Below are positions 53,944-63,640 of a DNA stretch of 64,000 nucleotides, piece after piece. The notes under the pieces are model-generated. The model searched no databases, was not told the DNA's origin, and was given only the letters and a program-made list of their open reading frames with translations. Position 1 is the stretch's first letter; each line of letters opens with the position of its first letter. This stretch comes from Crocinitomix sp. (GTDB lineage Bacteria > Bacteroidota > Bacteroidia > Flavobacteriales_D > Crocinitomicaceae), in NCBI GenBank assembly GCA_013138735.1, contig WTCE01000070.1:17147-81146 (forward strand). Direction: 5' to 3'. The position numbers and the translations under genes are program-made.

Positions 53944-54288
53944 CTAATTCATTCTATGCTGATTCCAAACATCCAATAAGCGGTCGCTTTCTTGCAAAAA
54001 CTGATCGTAAACGTGAAACGTTTCAGGTGATTCGCCATTTTTTTGAACGGTGTTTCTATACACCTCCATAATCAATTGAAAAATATTGGAGTTCACCAAT
54101 GCAACTGACATTTCTGGATTCGGTTTAAACGAGTCGTAAACATTCTTAATTCGCTTTGCTTTTCGTTTTTCAGAGGTACTTAAATTTTCTTTGGACATTA
54201 ATTCTGAAAAACTAGGAAGCAAAGTACGTGACATGACAACAAATCGTTGTATCACGTGCACGGCTTTTATTCTTTCGTTGATTGTCAT
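53944..54288 (-). CDS. Hypothetical helical protein, 114 aa
   Basis: A small all-helical cytoplasmic protein starting at ATG 54288. It has a conserved-looking basic patch LSTSEKRKAKRIKNVYDSF and a C-terminal helix FLQESDRLLDVWNQHRMN. It is convergent with the lipoprotein gene to its left and lies 130 bases from a large adhesin gene. The family is not recognised. Confidence 0.55.
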   Translation of the reverse strand: MTINERIKAVHVIQRFVVMSRTLLPSFSELMSKENLSTSEKRKAKRIKNVYDSFKPNPEMSVALVNSNIFQLIMEVYRNTVQKNGESPETFHVYDQFLQESDRLLDVWNQHRMN

Positions 54289-54418
54289 AATAATTCCTTT
54301 CTATTATATACGTAAGAATCGGGCTTTTGGTTTGTCAAAGTCTACCAATTCTATACAATAATATGCAGAAATTATGCCGTTTTTTCTAGCAAGGCTCTAA
54401 ACGCCTAAAAAACAGTGA

Positions 54419-56851
54419 TTATTTTAGAATTGTGACGGTTCCTTCATCCTTATGTCGCTTGTCTGACATAGTTTCTAGAAATTCGATTTGCCAAACATAG
54501 GTTCCATCTTGCACCATTCCACCATCTCCATAAGCGCCATTCCATCCTGCAGCAGGATTAAACGATTCAAATACCTTCTCACCCCAACGATTGTAAATAA
54601 TCATGTGGAAATCATAGATATCAATTCCACTTGTAAATACAGGTTGGAACGTTTCGTTAAAATCGTCTCCATCTGGCGTAAACGTATTTGGAATAAAATA
54701 AAGAATAACATCATTCACCACAACTTGAACATAAGTAGAATCGTAACAAACAGGATCCGAACCATAAGCCCAAAGCCATACATTATATGTAGCTGGAACT
54801 TGCGGGTAAATATGCGTTGGATTAATGTCGTTTGAAGTAGGACTACTATCATCAAAATCCCATAAGTAAGTACTAGCATCAATCGACTGATTCGTAAATT
54901 GGAATTTAGTATCGTATAAATCAGTCACATATTTATCAACTGTAAAATCTGCAACTGGCGGTTGAACCAATTCAATATAATCATAGTAAGTGATACTTGC
55001 AGAACAGCCGTCAGAAGATTCTACTGTTAAGGTAACATCAAAAATTCCAGCTGAATAATTATGCGAAACTAAATCACAAGCATCTCCTGTGGAACCATCA
55101 CCGAAATCCCAATGACAATTTACCCCAGTTGGCGTAGACGTATTGTGAAATGTAACAGCTTGTGGTGCACAAATTTGATAATCATCAATACTAAAGGAAA
55201 CAACCGGAGTTGGGTGTATTGTTACTTCAAAAGTTGTTGGTGCACCCACACAGCCTGAAGCAGTGGTAGCAAATACCTCCACTATTACTGTAACTGTCGC
55301 TCCTGATAAGTTAAGGCCTGCAAAAGTTGGAATATTTCCAGCTCCAGCCAGACCGAATCCAACATTAGTTCCTGTTACATTCGTCCATGTATAAGTTGGT
55401 GCTACGCCACTTGCAGAAAAAGCAGGGATCGTTAAAGGCAATCCATTACATACATCTTCATCAGCCATAGGATCCATTACAGGTAAAGCTTCAATGGTAA
55501 TATCTGTTGTATGAACATCATCTCCACATTCTACCGATACAATTGTACTAGTGACTGTGTATGTTCCAGGAGTACTTGCTGCAATATCAACTTCGCCCGT
55601 TATGGGATCAATAACTAAACCTGCTGTGGATGTAAACGTACCTGGCGTTCCGTCATCAACTCCATCACCGTCTACGTCAAAAGATGGCAGTTGGTTGGGT
55701 TCATCATGACAATATGTAATTGCTGAATATTCAAAATCAGCACTTGAAACTGACAATATTGTAATATCGAATGTTTGAACATCTCCACCACAACCTATAT
55801 CAACAATAGTATTGGTAATTGTGTAGGTTCCAGTAACACTTGCGTCTAAATCTATTTCACCCGTAACAGGATCAATAACTAAACCAGCTGGTGCAGCAGT
55901 AAAGTCTCCAGCACCACCTTCTTCTACTCCATCTCCATCAACATCAAAATTCGGGAATGGATCAACTCCGCCAGAACAAAAGATAGAAGGATCGTATTCA
56001 AATGTAGCGTCTACGCCATCAATAATTTCAACGGTTACAGTTATATCTGCAAAACATCCGCCTGGTGAATAAGTAACGTCATATACGCCAACATCAGAAG
56101 CAGCAGGGTCAATTTCACCTGTAACAGGATCTAATACTAATCCTGCTGGCGTTGCTGTAAAGCCACCTGTAATTGCACCGCCCATAACAGGTGGTTCAAT
56201 TGGATCTCCTGTACATAAAAAAAGGTTTGCATAATCAAATCCAGTTCCATCAATTCCACCAACTGAAAGTTGAATGTTATCAATTAAAATTGTTGCACCA
56301 CTATCGCCTCCGCCAATAAAACCACCTTCAAAACCAATTGTATGTGATGTTGCTGTAGCAGTGAAAGTAAGGCAAGCGTTTAACCATCCTGGAGCTGGTG
56401 CTAATACATTCCCCGAAGTCATTACTGGGAGTCCGCTTACAAATACTAACCACTCGGCTGCATTTGTAGGACAATATCCAGACAAACAACTTCCAAAATT
56501 CGATTCTTCATATGTAATTGTATACGTTTCTCCAATGGTAAAACCAACAACTGTTTGCTGAAAACGTTCTGTATATCCTCCTATTTCACAATAAGACTCT
56601 ACAAACATTCCACCGTCTGATGAAAGTGTGGCCGCTTCAGTAAACGTAAAACCTACAATGCCAGGTGGAACGGTTAACATATCTGTAGATCCAGAAACCA
56701 TTGTCCAACTGATTGGTGCCAATGCTAATCCTCCTGGTCCTTCGCAACTTCCGTTTGTAAATGCTTGTCCGCTTGCTGTATTTGAAAAAAGACCTGAAAG
56801 CACTACTAACAGTGCAAGCGTCCAATTTTTTAATTTTACTAAATTCTTCAT
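54419..56851 (-). CDS. PKD-repeat surface protein with T9SS type B sorting domain
   Basis: An 810-residue protein. The signal peptide (ending near TASGQ) is followed by a carbohydrate-binding-like domain (about 30-195), then four beta repeats with TGEIDPAAS/TGEIDLDAS-type turns (two also carry FDVDGDGVEEG-like loops, possible calcium sites). Two PKD domains follow (CHWDFGDGSTGD, YLWDFDDSSPTSND). A type B sorting domain (FTPDGDDFNETF, IIYNRWGEKVFESF) ends the protein. It is a surface-exposed, probably adhesive protein. No PorP gene is adjacent; the copy at 43660 might serve it. Confidence 0.88.
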   Translation of the reverse strand: MKNLVKLKNWTLALLVVLSGLFSNTASGQAFTNGSCEGPGGLALAPISWTMVSGSTDMLTVPPGIVGFTFTEAATLSSDGGMFVESYCEIGGYTERFQQTVVGFTIGETYTITYEESNFGSCLSGYCPTNAAEWLVFVSGLPVMTSGNVLAPAPGWLNACLTFTATATSHTIGFEGGFIGGGDSGATILIDNIQLSVGGIDGTGFDYANLFLCTGDPIEPPVMGGAITGGFTATPAGLVLDPVTGEIDPAASDVGVYDVTYSPGGCFADITVTVEIIDGVDATFEYDPSIFCSGGVDPFPNFDVDGDGVEEGGAGDFTAAPAGLVIDPVTGEIDLDASVTGTYTITNTIVDIGCGGDVQTFDITILSVSSADFEYSAITYCHDEPNQLPSFDVDGDGVDDGTPGTFTSTAGLVIDPITGEVDIAASTPGTYTVTSTIVSVECGDDVHTTDITIEALPVMDPMADEDVCNGLPLTIPAFSASGVAPTYTWTNVTGTNVGFGLAGAGNIPTFAGLNLSGATVTVIVEVFATTASGCVGAPTTFEVTIHPTPVVSFSIDDYQICAPQAVTFHNTSTPTGVNCHWDFGDGSTGDACDLVSHNYSAGIFDVTLTVESSDGCSASITYYDYIELVQPPVADFTVDKYVTDLYDTKFQFTNQSIDASTYLWDFDDSSPTSNDINPTHIYPQVPATYNVWLWAYGSDPVCYDSTYVQVVVNDVILYFIPNTFTPDGDDFNETFQPVFTSGIDIYDFHMIIYNRWGEKVFESFNPAAGWNGAYGDGGMVQDGTYVWQIEFLETMSDKRHKDEGTVTILK

Positions 56852-57148
56852 CTAAATGTTCTTATTGGGTTAAGCGTATTATTAAACAACCTCAAAATTA
56901 GCGGCTTACTAGAACTTAAACGTTTAGAATATGCAAAGGATGCCTTTTTGCATGGATATCTTTTATCCATTATCGTCATTTTCAAGCTATCCGTCTAATC
57001 AAACTTGGTATAGGTCGATAAATCATTGCTTTTGGAACACTACTGCAATGTGAGGTGAAAACTATTTGATGTAAGATGTTAGATTCTGGACTAAATACTA
57101 TACTTGCCTAACATTTATAACTACTGCCTATTTCCTAATGTCTTTAAA

Positions 57149-58657
57149 CTAATTTTTCTTGAAAAAGGATTTAACCCTTGACCAAAGTCTGTTTTGTGGT
57201 GTTTCGTTCGTTGGATTTGATTTTGGAGGAAAAGCTTTTTTGTGTAATTCTTTATAATTATGTGTTACCAAGATTACTGCAACCTGTGCCTTATAACGCG
57301 CTCCTTTTTCTGGGTTAATTTGATAAATAAAGTTTGCAAAACCATCAATTTGAGCCAAAACATTACCTGGGCGATTCCATTGTTTACCTTCAATTCCATC
57401 TTTTTCGATTTGGAATAGCAAGGCACGAAAACGTTTCAACGTTTTTTTAGAGACATTTGGCTTTTCATTCACTACAACACCGGTCACTTCTTGACGTGCT
57501 CCTTTTTTCATGACGCGCAACTTATCAGGATGTAATCTGAAATTTTCATCCTTTACGATTAAACGGGAATATTTAAGCACTTTTGTTACGACTGAATGAT
57601 CGGGATATTCGGTAGATGAGAAGGTTAAATCATCTACATAACGCGTGTAGCTCAAATTATATTTCTTTGCTAAACCGGTTAAACGAAAATCAAGTCTTCG
57701 GCATAATATGTTAGTAATTGCAGGACTGCATGGCGATCCTTGTGGTAAAAAACGTTCTCCTTTTTGGGCAAAATAATCTTCTCCTAAAAGATCAATGTCA
57801 ACAATTTTCGGTTCAGAACAGAGCAAAGCAAAAATCACTGCAACTTGATGCGAATAGCCTAATGACAGAAATACGCCCTTAATTCTGTTATAGGTAATGG
57901 ATGGGAAAAAATTCTTTACGTCTTGATTGATCACCACGGCCTTTGCAACATGTGGTTCAGCATTCGTTTTGATCGATTTACCTGTCACACATCCATGCGC
58001 ACTCTCATGTACTTTTACTTTATTTAAAACTTCCTCTAAAATCCAAGTTTGCGCTTGTTTTAAGCGTGGCATTGGAGCGGAAATAAGTCGATATCCCCCA
58101 CTCTTTTTTGGGACTTTGAAGCGTTTATAGTGACTAATCTTCGAATTTTTACGCGAATATGTTAAAAAACGAAGTTCTCCAACACTTACACCCATATTCT
58201 TAGCCAGTTCTGCTGCCGTTTGAATAACTGGTAAACCTTGTGATTTTAATCGCTCGACTAGGGAGAGTTTTTGATTCAATTGATGCGAATATTGATCGCC
58301 CAAATAAATAATATCCGACTTTTTAGATTCTTGCCATTTTGCGGCTTTCTCTTGTCGGACTTTCTCGCGTTTTTCTTTGGTTTCTTTCTGCCTTTGTTTG
58401 GATGCTAATTTGCGTTCTTTATGCTTTTGCGCAATAAATACTTCGGGATTATCAAGAATGTTTTTATCGCGTAATTTCTCTTGAATTTTTTTTGACAATT
58501 CACCTTCATCCTTAAAAAATTTAGTTACTGCTCCGAAATCAACATTTTCATCACTCCAAAATCCAAGGCGTTTCATCTCAGAAAGAATGAATTCATTCTT
58601 TGATGACTCCTTTATTTTATCATAAATAGCTTGTCTTCTTTCTTTCGAATCTGTCAT
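57149..58657 (-). CDS. Retron reverse transcriptase
   Basis: The protein has 502 residues from ATG 58657; the open frame begins at TTG 58678, inside the msd-flanking a2 sequence, so ATG is preferred. After a lysine/glutamate-rich helical N-terminus (about 1-140) comes the RT core: NAEPH (232-236) fits the retron NAxxH motif, motif A is QDVKNFFPS near 245-253, motif B starts QGSP at 306, catalytic YVDD is 340-343, and VTG is 391-393, the retron Y-region signature. A basic thumb follows. It copies the structured RNA encoded just upstream into branched msDNA. The family resembles the RT clade with a long N-terminal extension. No maturase or endonuclease domain is present. Confidence 0.92.
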   Translation of the reverse strand: MTDSKERRQAIYDKIKESSKNEFILSEMKRLGFWSDENVDFGAVTKFFKDEGELSKKIQEKLRDKNILDNPEVFIAQKHKERKLASKQRQKETKEKREKVRQEKAAKWQESKKSDIIYLGDQYSHQLNQKLSLVERLKSQGLPVIQTAAELAKNMGVSVGELRFLTYSRKNSKISHYKRFKVPKKSGGYRLISAPMPRLKQAQTWILEEVLNKVKVHESAHGCVTGKSIKTNAEPHVAKAVVINQDVKNFFPSITYNRIKGVFLSLGYSHQVAVIFALLCSEPKIVDIDLLGEDYFAQKGERFLPQGSPCSPAITNILCRRLDFRLTGLAKKYNLSYTRYVDDLTFSSTEYPDHSVVTKVLKYSRLIVKDENFRLHPDKLRVMKKGARQEVTGVVVNEKPNVSKKTLKRFRALLFQIEKDGIEGKQWNRPGNVLAQIDGFANFIYQINPEKGARYKAQVAVILVTHNYKELHKKAFPPKSNPTNETPQNRLWSRVKSFFKKN

Positions 58658-58670
58658 GGTGAAAAAAAAA

Positions 58671-58901
58671 GGCAGCAATAAGACGTATTTTCAGTTCCCT
58701 TCGTACGTTTCTAAAGACTGAATTGAACAACTCCAATGAAATAGACACTAGGGTGCTATTTCACTTCGTAGAAGTATAACCGGAAATAGCACCCTAGTGT
58801 CTATTTCATAAGTTAAGTTCAGGTCAGTGATGCGTTCGGTGTCTGTATGCTAGATTGGCGATCCACCAACCGAATTGCAAGGTTTTTGTCTTATTACTGC
58901 C
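58671..58901 (-). ncRNA. Retron msr-msd RNA
   Basis: Between the WH-SWIM gene and the RT, the minus-strand transcript begins with a1 (58901-58888, GGCAGTAATAAGAC). It ends with a2 (58684-58671, GTCTTATTGCTGCC); these pair over 14 bases with one G-U. The msr follows a1, with hairpins built from TTCGGT/ACCGAA (58874-58869 and 58840-58835) around TTGGT/GCCAA. The msd has a perfect 27-bp stem (arms 58736-58762 and 58783-58809) with a 20-base loop that holds a small ACTTC/GAAGT hairpin. Weaker pairing extends the base (58718-58728 with 58812-58822). This is the layout expected of retron template RNA. The branching guanosine was not determined. Confidence 0.9.
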
Positions 58902-58918
58902 AGTTACAAATATATTAT

Positions 58919-60547
58919 TTAATTCTTATCAAATTCAATCCTAAGTGCTAACATGTGCACACAAGGACCTTTTGTCATTTTATCTCTATAATAATCATGG
59001 CAAGTACATTTGCCGTCTATAATTTTTAAATCGCTGTCAATGCTCAAAATCGGCCTAAATTGATTACTCACCAATCCTTTCACCTCACTTTTCCCACCTT
59101 GATCGTGATGCATTAATTCAGATACGCCACCATTTTCTGATAGTTGAAAAGCTTCTTTGTCTAATTCGCTAGAAAAACGCAAAGATTCTATGTCAATACC
59201 GTCTTTTTTCAATTCTCTAATGCGATAGACTTGGTTTTTTAGGTCGTAAATCACCTTTCCCGCTTGTGTAAATGTGGAAAGTGCATTGTTGACCGTATTT
59301 AAGTCCAAACTTAAGCTCTGAGCTAAATCTGCTCCAGATTTAAACCAATCTTCCCGCAATTTTAAATAAATGGTTTGCATGGTTTGTGCATCCACCATTC
59401 CGCGCGGTGCTAACAAATCCAATTGACTTGAACTGGTCCAATCATTCGCTGTCCACCCGGAAAGACCGAGAGTAAAATACATTTCATTTGTCAGATGCGC
59501 GGTGTAAAACGAAGGCATTCCACGTCCTAATAAATGCACTGTGAATTTATCGGTAATTGGCAGCAGTCGTTCGAGTAATAGAATTCTTCTGCGTCCCCAA
59601 ACACGAATTTCTTCGGTCTTATTTCCTTTATAAATGGATCGTTTACAAACAACTTCTATATTCCATGGTTCAAAAATGGCTACAATTGGTTCACCAGGTT
59701 TTAAAACATATTTTATTGAGCGTGGCCCCGTTCGTTCTTTATTCCGCTTTAAAACGGAGATAAAATTGGCGATATCCATTGCCTCCAAGTCGAACGAAAC
59801 CTTTTTACTCGTCATTGCCGAACTCACTTGTAAAAATCCCCTTACCCAACTATCTGGTAAATCAATTTTTACTTCTTTATAACTTTCCTCACCTGTTGTT
59901 TTCACATCAAAGCCGGCGGGATCAATTCTAAAATCAGTCTCTTTATAAGTTCTTATTTTCTGAAATTCTTGATAGAGGTGCTCCGAATAATCGACATTTG
60001 TGGTACCACACTCAAATTCGCTAATTCCACTAAACACATCATATCCGCATGAAAGTTTGCCATAAACGGACTCATCTTGGCTAAAACATTCAAAAAATAC
60101 TTGGTCTGGGTGAACTGTAATTACCGGGTCAAGCACTAACCAAGCAGCATAATCCCGTTTATATAAATAGTTAAAATAATTTCGTTGCGCTTTATAGTAA
60201 GGACCTGTAATTTTTTCGCGTTGGCCTTTTAATCCATTCAGTTGATTACGCAAATCAGCAATTTCATTATCCAGCGCAGCTTTATCAGTTCCCACATTCA
60301 TCAACCAAACCTCTTCTTGCTTTTTTAGCCAAGCCAAATATTCTGTATTGTCTTTTGGTTTAAAATTAAAATCTGCCACCACCACATCATGCAAAGCAGA
60401 AATTGCCTCACGAAATGGAATTTTCTTATCCAATACACCTACAAAGAACGTTGGTTCACGCAAGACATCTGGCGAAAATTTAACCGCAGTTGCACTTGAA
60501 GAATTCTTCACGCTACTCGCTCCACCGTATTTATAATTAAACTCCAT
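58919..60547 (-). CDS. Winged-helix/SWIM zinc-finger protein of the retron (WHSWIM)
   Basis: This 542-residue protein starts at ATG 60547, and its start overlaps the stop of the ARM gene by one base (TAATG). The C-terminus has a SWIM zinc finger with C514, C516, C529 and H531 (CxCx12CxH). A winged-helix-like segment (about 380-445) lies before it. The N-terminal half carries a charged coiled-coil-like helix (about 70-115) and a beta domain without a motif I know. SWIM fingers bind DNA or proteins. The stop is 18 bases before a1 of the retron RNA. It corresponds to the WHSWIM component of type XIII retrons; its mechanism is unknown. Confidence 0.85.
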   Translation of the reverse strand: MEFNYKYGGASSVKNSSSATAVKFSPDVLREPTFFVGVLDKKIPFREAISALHDVVVADFNFKPKDNTEYLAWLKKQEEVWLMNVGTDKAALDNEIADLRNQLNGLKGQREKITGPYYKAQRNYFNYLYKRDYAAWLVLDPVITVHPDQVFFECFSQDESVYGKLSCGYDVFSGISEFECGTTNVDYSEHLYQEFQKIRTYKETDFRIDPAGFDVKTTGEESYKEVKIDLPDSWVRGFLQVSSAMTSKKVSFDLEAMDIANFISVLKRNKERTGPRSIKYVLKPGEPIVAIFEPWNIEVVCKRSIYKGNKTEEIRVWGRRRILLLERLLPITDKFTVHLLGRGMPSFYTAHLTNEMYFTLGLSGWTANDWTSSSQLDLLAPRGMVDAQTMQTIYLKLREDWFKSGADLAQSLSLDLNTVNNALSTFTQAGKVIYDLKNQVYRIRELKKDGIDIESLRFSSELDKEAFQLSENGGVSELMHHDQGGKSEVKGLVSNQFRPILSIDSDLKIIDGKCTCHDYYRDKMTKGPCVHMLALRIEFDKN

Positions 60548-63500
60548 TATATCTCTTTTACGGTTATCGGGATTTGAATGTGTGGGTGCACCTCAGCAAC
60601 AGTTAAGAGCAAATCAATGCAATGACTTTGATCTATCCGCGTTTCAGTAGTTAAAATTCCATTTACAAGATCTACAATCATATTTGCCACCACCTCACTT
60701 TTAATTGTTTCTTGCTCTAAAAAGGCGAATACACGTGTTTTTGTTGCGCGATTTTCATTAATATTAAAAAGAATCGACTTAAAGAAACCTTTCAATTGAA
60801 GAATAACTTCCGGTTTATCTTTTGCGTAATTATCAAGGTAATTTGTTGCGAAAAACTGCATTCCTTTTGAAGGATGTTCCTGTAGCTTTAATAAAAGATC
60901 CAATCCTTTATTTTCCGTAAAATGTGTGAGCACTAATCTTTTACCAAATGCCTGAACTTCTGGTTTTATATGATCGCAGATATATAATAGTAGGTCAATA
61001 GTCCATTTTTCAGGTTGGATTTCATTTTCAAAATAGGTGAAACTCCAATCAAAAACATCTTTCCATTCACTGTGAAAAATATGCAAAGCAATTTCTAATT
61101 CGTTGTTAATTCGAACTTTATTCTGCTCAAAATAGACGGGAAGAAAATCACGTACTTCACGCACATCACTTTTTGCCAAGCGCACCAATTGCGCCATGGT
61201 AAAGTTTGGAATTTGAATGAATTTCCTAAAAAGTGGCGTCCCTAAAAGTTGTGCGAAATTATATTTTGCCAATATGAGCTCAATCACTGCATCCAGTTCT
61301 ATTGATTTCAGTTGAGCCTGATACTGCTCGGTTAACAATTCATAAATGGTTTCATGCAAACCATCATAAGTTTCTGGTTCTAAAAGCGTTTGCATGGATT
61401 CTTTAAAAATCGCTTTTTTAAACGCATTATCCAATTCAATCAATCTTGCCATTGCTGGTTGGATGGCTGCACGAACCTCTTGATATTCAGAAAAATAATA
61501 CTTCCCTATTTGGTGACTATTTCCTGTGAGATAATCATTGGGGAAATGACCTAAAATTTCAATTCCTAATTTTCGTAAATCTGCATTTTCTGATTCAATA
61601 TAGTTCTGAACTCTTTCTTTAAAAATGGCATAAATCCAAGTCGGTTCTTTTTTACAGAGATTCGCAGCAATGATAATAATTTCAGGACGTTCATCACGTA
61701 CCAGATTTAAAATATCATCCATAGTGACATTATACAAAAGTTGTGTAAAATTTGGATTCCCAAAAAGATAGCCAACAGCAATTAAATATTCTGGTGTATA
61801 GGAACTTTTAACCGCAAATAAAGCTTGAATTTTATCCAATTCAATTTGATGCGGATAGGCGACTTTTTCTTTATAAACAGTTTGTAAAAAATGAAGTGTA
61901 GCCAAATTTCCAGAAAGCAAAAGCGCAATTATAAAATTAGTATCACCTAAATACGCCGACTCATATTTTTCAAGCCAAACCTTAGCCAGTTTCGCTGCAA
62001 CCTCATTTGTTGCTTCAAATAAGGCCAAAACAAGATCAGCTGGAGCTTGTTCGTCCTTATACTTCTCTTCTAAATAAGCGATTAGGAAATTAACAACCTC
62101 AGAATCCGCATTCCCAACCAATTGATTCATTAATTTTCCATTCGCTTGATCCAAAAATTCGGAATTTGCTTTCAAAATACGGAATGAAAAAGCTGTTGCT
62201 TCCTCACTTTTAGAATGCGCAAGAATCGTCAGCACCTCCTGTGGATGTTTATCCCATTCAGCTGCCAAAATCTCTTCTCTACCCAAGTCTTTCAAGGCGA
62301 TTACTTCGCCATCATAATACCATTTTGTTTTCGTTCTTTTTAATCTTTCACCTGCCCCAAACAAGATATACATTAAAGCTGAAAACTTATTATATCTTGG
62401 AAACTGCCGTTTTATTAGCAAATAATTTTGGGTAGTATAATTGTAATCATAAAAATGCTTCGTAACTGAAACTGCCTGATCCTTTTCATTATCTAGCAAA
62501 CACAAAAATTGTGTTGCAATAGAAATGTACTGCTTTGCGCTTTCTTGACTTAAACGCCTAATGTATTTATAAATATTATGTATAAAATATAGCTGTGTGT
62601 TTTTACCAAAAGCAATGGATGGATTCTTCTTTTTCATCTCATCACTTGCCAAGATCCATTGATCATTATCACGCGTATAGGTTTGATTATGTCCTGGATA
62701 GCTTACTCCGATTTTCTTAGCGATTAAGGCGAAAAATTCGAGATCATCTAATAATTCTGCTGTTCTAAAAATATAACGTATCGACTTGAATGTATTGACC
62801 TTTAAAGCACAATTATTCACAAACTCGAAGAGCGGTTTCCGCAAATTAGGTTGTTCAGAAGAGATGAGATATAAATAATAAAGCGTCATGGGGTTCACTC
62901 CATCCGCCTGCATATAATACATGGCCAATGCCCCTAAAAAAGCATCCGGATTATTGAGTTGCCCCGCTATTTCACTTGGCAATTTTTGTTTTACGGTACG
63001 AACAATTTCGGTATGATAATTATTCGCTTTAAATTTCAAGAGGTAGGCCGCTGCAATTCGCCCAACCTTATTCTCTAATCCAAATTCAGCATAAACGGAA
63101 TAAACATTTTTGACAGCAGAATTATCGTCAAAAAGCGCCAGTGTTTTAATAGCTGCATACCCTTCAAATTCATCCTTAGATAGCACAAAGGGATGAATAA
63201 GCGGAGCCGCTTCTTTCAAATTAAGAATACCTGCACGCAGAATTACTTTTGAAATTTTCCAATTACGAGTATACGAGCCTGCAGCACCTTCCTTTAAATA
63301 GCGTAATATCGTTTCGTCCCTTGCCGTATTTTCACGCGGTTCAAGAATTTTAGATTGTTCCGTTGGCTTTACTTCCTCACCCGATTCAGAATAGCCTTTT
63401 TTAACTTTGCTATTGACTAATTTATCAAAGACTTTAAGCGCCTCATCATATCCTACAGGGAAAATCGTTTTTGTTCCATCACGGAGGACACTTTCGCGTC

Positions 63501-63618
63501 TTCCATATCTAAAATTAACAACAAATAAATCATTTCCAGTTTCACACAAATCTACTTCATAGATTTTATCAGAATTCCCTTCTTTGAAATAGAGTATTTT
63601 TTGTTGTATACGTTTCAA
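60547..63618 (-). CDS. WGR-domain and ARM/HEAT-like repeat protein of the retron
   Basis: The protein has 1023 residues, apparently from TTG 63618, because no ATG precedes the WGR domain. The WGR domain is residues 1-80 (KILYFKEGNSDKIYEV, with Y38-G39-R40 at the WGR position), a fold known to bind nucleic acids or proteins, as in PARP1. A linker (80-95) leads to long helical repeats (about 100-1020) of HEAT/ARM character, with AAPLIHPFVLSKDEFEGYAAI as a representative unit. It is the largest component and the first gene of the retron operon. Related WGR-repeat and SWIM proteins also occur without retrons. Confidence 0.85.
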   Translation of the reverse strand: MKRIQQKILYFKEGNSDKIYEVDLCETGNDLFVVNFRYGRRESVLRDGTKTIFPVGYDEALKVFDKLVNSKVKKGYSESGEEVKPTEQSKILEPRENTARDETILRYLKEGAAGSYTRNWKISKVILRAGILNLKEAAPLIHPFVLSKDEFEGYAAIKTLALFDDNSAVKNVYSVYAEFGLENKVGRIAAAYLLKFKANNYHTEIVRTVKQKLPSEIAGQLNNPDAFLGALAMYYMQADGVNPMTLYYLYLISSEQPNLRKPLFEFVNNCALKVNTFKSIRYIFRTAELLDDLEFFALIAKKIGVSYPGHNQTYTRDNDQWILASDEMKKKNPSIAFGKNTQLYFIHNIYKYIRRLSQESAKQYISIATQFLCLLDNEKDQAVSVTKHFYDYNYTTQNYLLIKRQFPRYNKFSALMYILFGAGERLKRTKTKWYYDGEVIALKDLGREEILAAEWDKHPQEVLTILAHSKSEEATAFSFRILKANSEFLDQANGKLMNQLVGNADSEVVNFLIAYLEEKYKDEQAPADLVLALFEATNEVAAKLAKVWLEKYESAYLGDTNFIIALLLSGNLATLHFLQTVYKEKVAYPHQIELDKIQALFAVKSSYTPEYLIAVGYLFGNPNFTQLLYNVTMDDILNLVRDERPEIIIIAANLCKKEPTWIYAIFKERVQNYIESENADLRKLGIEILGHFPNDYLTGNSHQIGKYYFSEYQEVRAAIQPAMARLIELDNAFKKAIFKESMQTLLEPETYDGLHETIYELLTEQYQAQLKSIELDAVIELILAKYNFAQLLGTPLFRKFIQIPNFTMAQLVRLAKSDVREVRDFLPVYFEQNKVRINNELEIALHIFHSEWKDVFDWSFTYFENEIQPEKWTIDLLLYICDHIKPEVQAFGKRLVLTHFTENKGLDLLLKLQEHPSKGMQFFATNYLDNYAKDKPEVILQLKGFFKSILFNINENRATKTRVFAFLEQETIKSEVVANMIVDLVNGILTTETRIDQSHCIDLLLTVAEVHPHIQIPITVKEI

Positions 63619-63640
63619 AACAATGCGATTTTATTGCTTT

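Noticed and set aside
57149..58657. Second group II intron maturase or diversity-generating retroelement RT
   Set aside because: The RT lacks the maturase X/thumb signature and has retron NAxxH and VTG motifs. No template/variable repeat pair or target gene is seen, and a paired msr-msd RNA lies directly upstream.
58736..58809. Terminator or transposon-end palindrome for the 27-bp inverted repeat
   Set aside because: No T tract follows the stem. It is bracketed by matching a1/a2 sequences and followed by an RT gene, which fits msd better than a terminator or insertion sequence end.
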